This document shows positions 61,540 to 64,000 of a stretch of 64,000 nucleotides of DNA, piece after piece (within the stretch, counting starts at the first letter, position 1; each line of letters starts with the position of its first letter). The notes under the pieces were generated by a model. That model worked only from the letters and a program-made list of their open reading frames with translations. It ran no database searches and had not been told where the DNA came from. This stretch comes from Thermoplasmata archaeon (GTDB lineage Archaea; Thermoplasmatota; Thermoplasmata; Halarchaeoplasmatales; Halarchaeoplasmataceae): positions 1 through 64,000 of the forward strand of contig PWHR01000020.1 in the NCBI GenBank assembly GCA_003554965.1. Reading direction: 5' to 3'. The translations under genes were made by a program, and so were the position numbers.

Positions 61540-62503
61540 TTTAAAAAAAAGAGCCCTCGTTTTATTCGGGCTACTAACAGCTTTTCTACTCATTTTATTC
61601 TTTTTTTCCGATTATCAGGATAGTTATCCTCTAAACCTTTTTTCTGTTTTTTATTTGATCCTTTTTGTAGGCGGCTTTTTTCTTAGAGAGGTAAAGAAAA
61701 AATTCGAGAGCTATGGGTACAAGTCAAGAACATCTCCCATCCTATCTTCAATCTCACTTATGATGATCGGTGTCGGTTTTTACTTGGTAAACGATAATTA
61801 TGACCCGCGTGCACCGGGTCTGTTCGTACCTTTACTTGACAATTTCTCTCTTATCATAGTCTATTTGACTTCTGGAATCGCTTTTACGAACCTTTTCTTT
61901 TATATCAAAAATATTAATAAAATAGGTCTTGACTATCTATCCAAAAAAATTTTAGATCTCCAAAAGTTAATAGTAGGTATATCAGTAACCTTCAGCTATT
62001 ACTTTTTCCATTTTAGATTTGCTCTAGCAGATGAGATCGCCTCTCCGATCATATACATCGACTGGATCATCCTTATATTATTTGCGATTATTATGGTGAT
62101 GGTCTTCTTGAACAAAATAAATAAATTCATCATGGCAGAAGGGGAGATCGATTATGGTAAAAGGCATAATAAAGACATAACAAGATATGTAGATAAAAAT
62201 TTAAGAGAATTAGAAAATCTACAAAAACGTTTCGTGGAAAAAGGAGAAAAAGCAGATCTACTTGTTTATTTGATCGATGTTCTCAACCAGAACCTTGAAG
62301 ATATTGATCAAAAAAGAATTGCGATCATCCTTGAGCCTCTAATATACCATCAAGACGAATTTTCGAAGAATATGTCTTTTAAATGGTGGAAAAAAAGGAT
62401 AAAGGAAAACAACATTAAAAAAAGGAAGATGGCTCTAATAAGAACCATGAAAAATATATCTTACGAGGTCAAAAGTGACCTCTTTTACGAAGGGAAGAAA
62501 TGA
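61517..62503 (+). CDS. Membrane protein with cytoplasmic helical C-terminus
   Basis: Multiple TM segments in the N-terminal two thirds; its start overlaps the upstream gene and its end overlaps moxR. Confidence 0.7.
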   Translation: MDGKLYNSLKKRALVLFGLLTAFLLILFFFSDYQDSYPLNLFSVFYLILFVGGFFLREVKKKFESYGYKSRTSPILSSISLMMIGVGFYLVNDNYDPRAPGLFVPLLDNFSLIIVYLTSGIAFTNLFFYIKNINKIGLDYLSKKILDLQKLIVGISVTFSYYFFHFRFALADEIASPIIYIDWIILILFAIIMVMVFLNKINKFIMAEGEIDYGKRHNKDITRYVDKNLRELENLQKRFVEKGEKADLLVYLIDVLNQNLEDIDQKRIAIILEPLIYHQDEFSKNMSFKWWKKRIKENNIKKRKMALIRTMKNISYEVKSDLFYEGKK

Positions 62504-63507
62504 TACTGAGGAAGAAAAAAATGAAAAAGAAAGAAGAACTTAAAAAAGCTAGCAAAAGATGTGAAAAGATCATAGACGCTGTAAACCAAGTCTATGTTGG
62601 AAAAAGATCGGTGGTGATCAAACTCCTCACGGCCTCTATCGCAAACGGACATGTTCTTTTTGAAGACTATCCGGGATTAGGTAAAACTCTTTTAGCTAAG
62701 GCTTTTTCGAAGGTTATAGGACAGGAATACAGTCGAATCCAGTTCACTCCTGACCTTCTCCCTTCAGATATAACGGGCATAATGGTTTGGAGGGAAAATC
62801 AAAATTTCGAACTTAAGAAGGGGCCTATATTCGCTAACGTCATATTAGCCGATGAGATTAACAGGGCACCTCCTAAAACGCAGTCAGCTCTACTCGAATC
62901 TATGGAAGAAAAGCAAGTTACCATCGAAGACAAGACACACGAATTGGGGCCCCCATTTTTTGTCATAGCAACTCAAAATCCTATCGAACAAGAAGGAACC
63001 TACCCTTTACCAGAAGCCCAGATGGATAGATTTCTTTTAAGGCTTTCTATGGGATATCCTTCTACCTTAAGGAAGGAAGTTGAAATCCATAAAAGAAGGA
63101 TAGAATGGGAAAAAGATGATCCTACAGAGGATATAGACCCTGTAGTTAAAAAGGAAGAATTTTTGGAATTGCAGAAATTTGCCGAAAAAAAGGTCTACGT
63201 AGATGATTGCATCATGGAATACATCGGGAAGATAGTAAGAGAAACTAGGAAGAAAAAAGAGGTCAAAGTTGGTGCTAGTCCTAGGGGAGGACTAGCACTG
63301 CTAAAATTATCTAGAGCCTACGCGGTTATAAAAGGAAGAGACTTCGTCACTCCAGATGATGTTCAGATGTTCATACTTGAAGCTCTTAATCATAGGATCA
63401 TTCTCGATCTTGAGTATTCACTCGAAGGACTGTCGGGAAAAAAAGTTATAAATGATATACTAAAAAAAATACCAGTTCCCAAAGAATTCGAGCGTCGAGA
63501 AGGATGA
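62500..63507 (+). CDS. MoxR-family AAA+ ATPase
   Basis: LFEDYPGLGKTLLAKAFSKVIGQEYSRIQFTPDLLPSDITG, VILADEINRAPPKTQSALLESMEEKQVTI, ATQNPIEQEGTYPLPEAQMDRFLL. Confidence 0.95.
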   Translation: MILRKKKMKKKEELKKASKRCEKIIDAVNQVYVGKRSVVIKLLTASIANGHVLFEDYPGLGKTLLAKAFSKVIGQEYSRIQFTPDLLPSDITGIMVWRENQNFELKKGPIFANVILADEINRAPPKTQSALLESMEEKQVTIEDKTHELGPPFFVIATQNPIEQEGTYPLPEAQMDRFLLRLSMGYPSTLRKEVEIHKRRIEWEKDDPTEDIDPVVKKEEFLELQKFAEKKVYVDDCIMEYIGKIVRETRKKKEVKVGASPRGGLALLKLSRAYAVIKGRDFVTPDDVQMFILEALNHRIILDLEYSLEGLSGKKVINDILKKIPVPKEFERREG

Positions 63508-63538
63508 ATGTACTAATATTCTGAAGCATTCACTGGCA

Positions 63539-64000
63539 TCAGTCTGTCTTTATCATTTCAGGTAATTTCAGCATCAAAAAGTAAAATATGGATAATGAAA
63601 GTAATGCAAACAAAATAGCACTACCGAACACCATTCCGTCTGGTCTACCTTCTAAATTTATGGAACCACCCCACACGAGGAATGATCCTATGAAAGCGAC
63701 CATAGTAAATATAAATAAATTTTTGATCAGGGAATAACGCCACTTCTTTTTGTAATGTTTCCATTCTTCATCATAGTCAAATCCTGTACTTTGAAGGATT
63801 ATGTTCCTCCCTACGAGCTCGTCTAGATAGATTGCGCCCCCCACGAATAGGGCAAAAAACACTATCATGAGGAACATGGTAGAAAGAGTCAAGTCTATAT
63901 TGATGTTTACAAGGAAGAATGATCCAGCAATCATTAAAACACCGATATAGATAAATCTTTTTTCCTTAAAGATAACACCAAAAAACGATAGAATACCCCC
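63539..64000 (-). CDS. Membrane protein, truncated by window edge
   Basis: Frame stays open upstream of the listed start at 63934 to the window end (GGILSFFGVIFKEKRFIYIGVLM...). Confidence 0.55.
   Translation of the reverse strand, partial: GGILSFFGVIFKEKRFIYIGVLMIAGSFFLVNINIDLTLSTMFLMIVFFALFVGGAIYLDELVGRNIILQSTGFDYDEEWKHYKKKWRYSLIKNLFIFTMVAFIGSFLVWGGSINLEGRPDGMVFGSAILFALLSLSIFYFLMLKLPEMIKTD

Overview
64 kb of gene-dense archaeal chromosome. The evidence is archaeal TATA boxes, Pth2, TFS, an archaeal/eukaryotic-type IleRS, type II MetAP and HerA; the lineage may be Thermoplasmatota-like, but that is only an inference. No CRISPR array, rRNA, integrase or transposase was seen. There are two tRNA genes, Val-CAC (-) and Thr-GGT (+). 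Both are flanked by partial duplications of their own 3' ends mixed with short hairpins. Most of the rest is housekeeping, DNA repair and metabolism: MGMT-EndoV fusion, giant Lhr helicase, XPD-like helicase, PolX plus NAD-dependent ligase, IleRS, and an amino-acid catabolic cluster. The most interesting signals are: (1) the tRNA-end duplications with hairpins; (2) a divergent FtsZ/tubulin-superfamily protein downstream of a small membrane protein; (3) a membrane operon with an intact MoxR ATPase but a transglutaminase-like protein lacking the expected catalytic Cys and a DUF58 protein with an altered MIDAS-like motif; (4) a strong hairpin with its own TATA box and oligo-T tract before ileS; (5) a regulator-like HTH-NTPase with the Walker A Lys replaced by Ser; (6) a membrane-protein gene interrupted by a single in-frame TAA. 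All assignments come from reading motifs; no database search was run.
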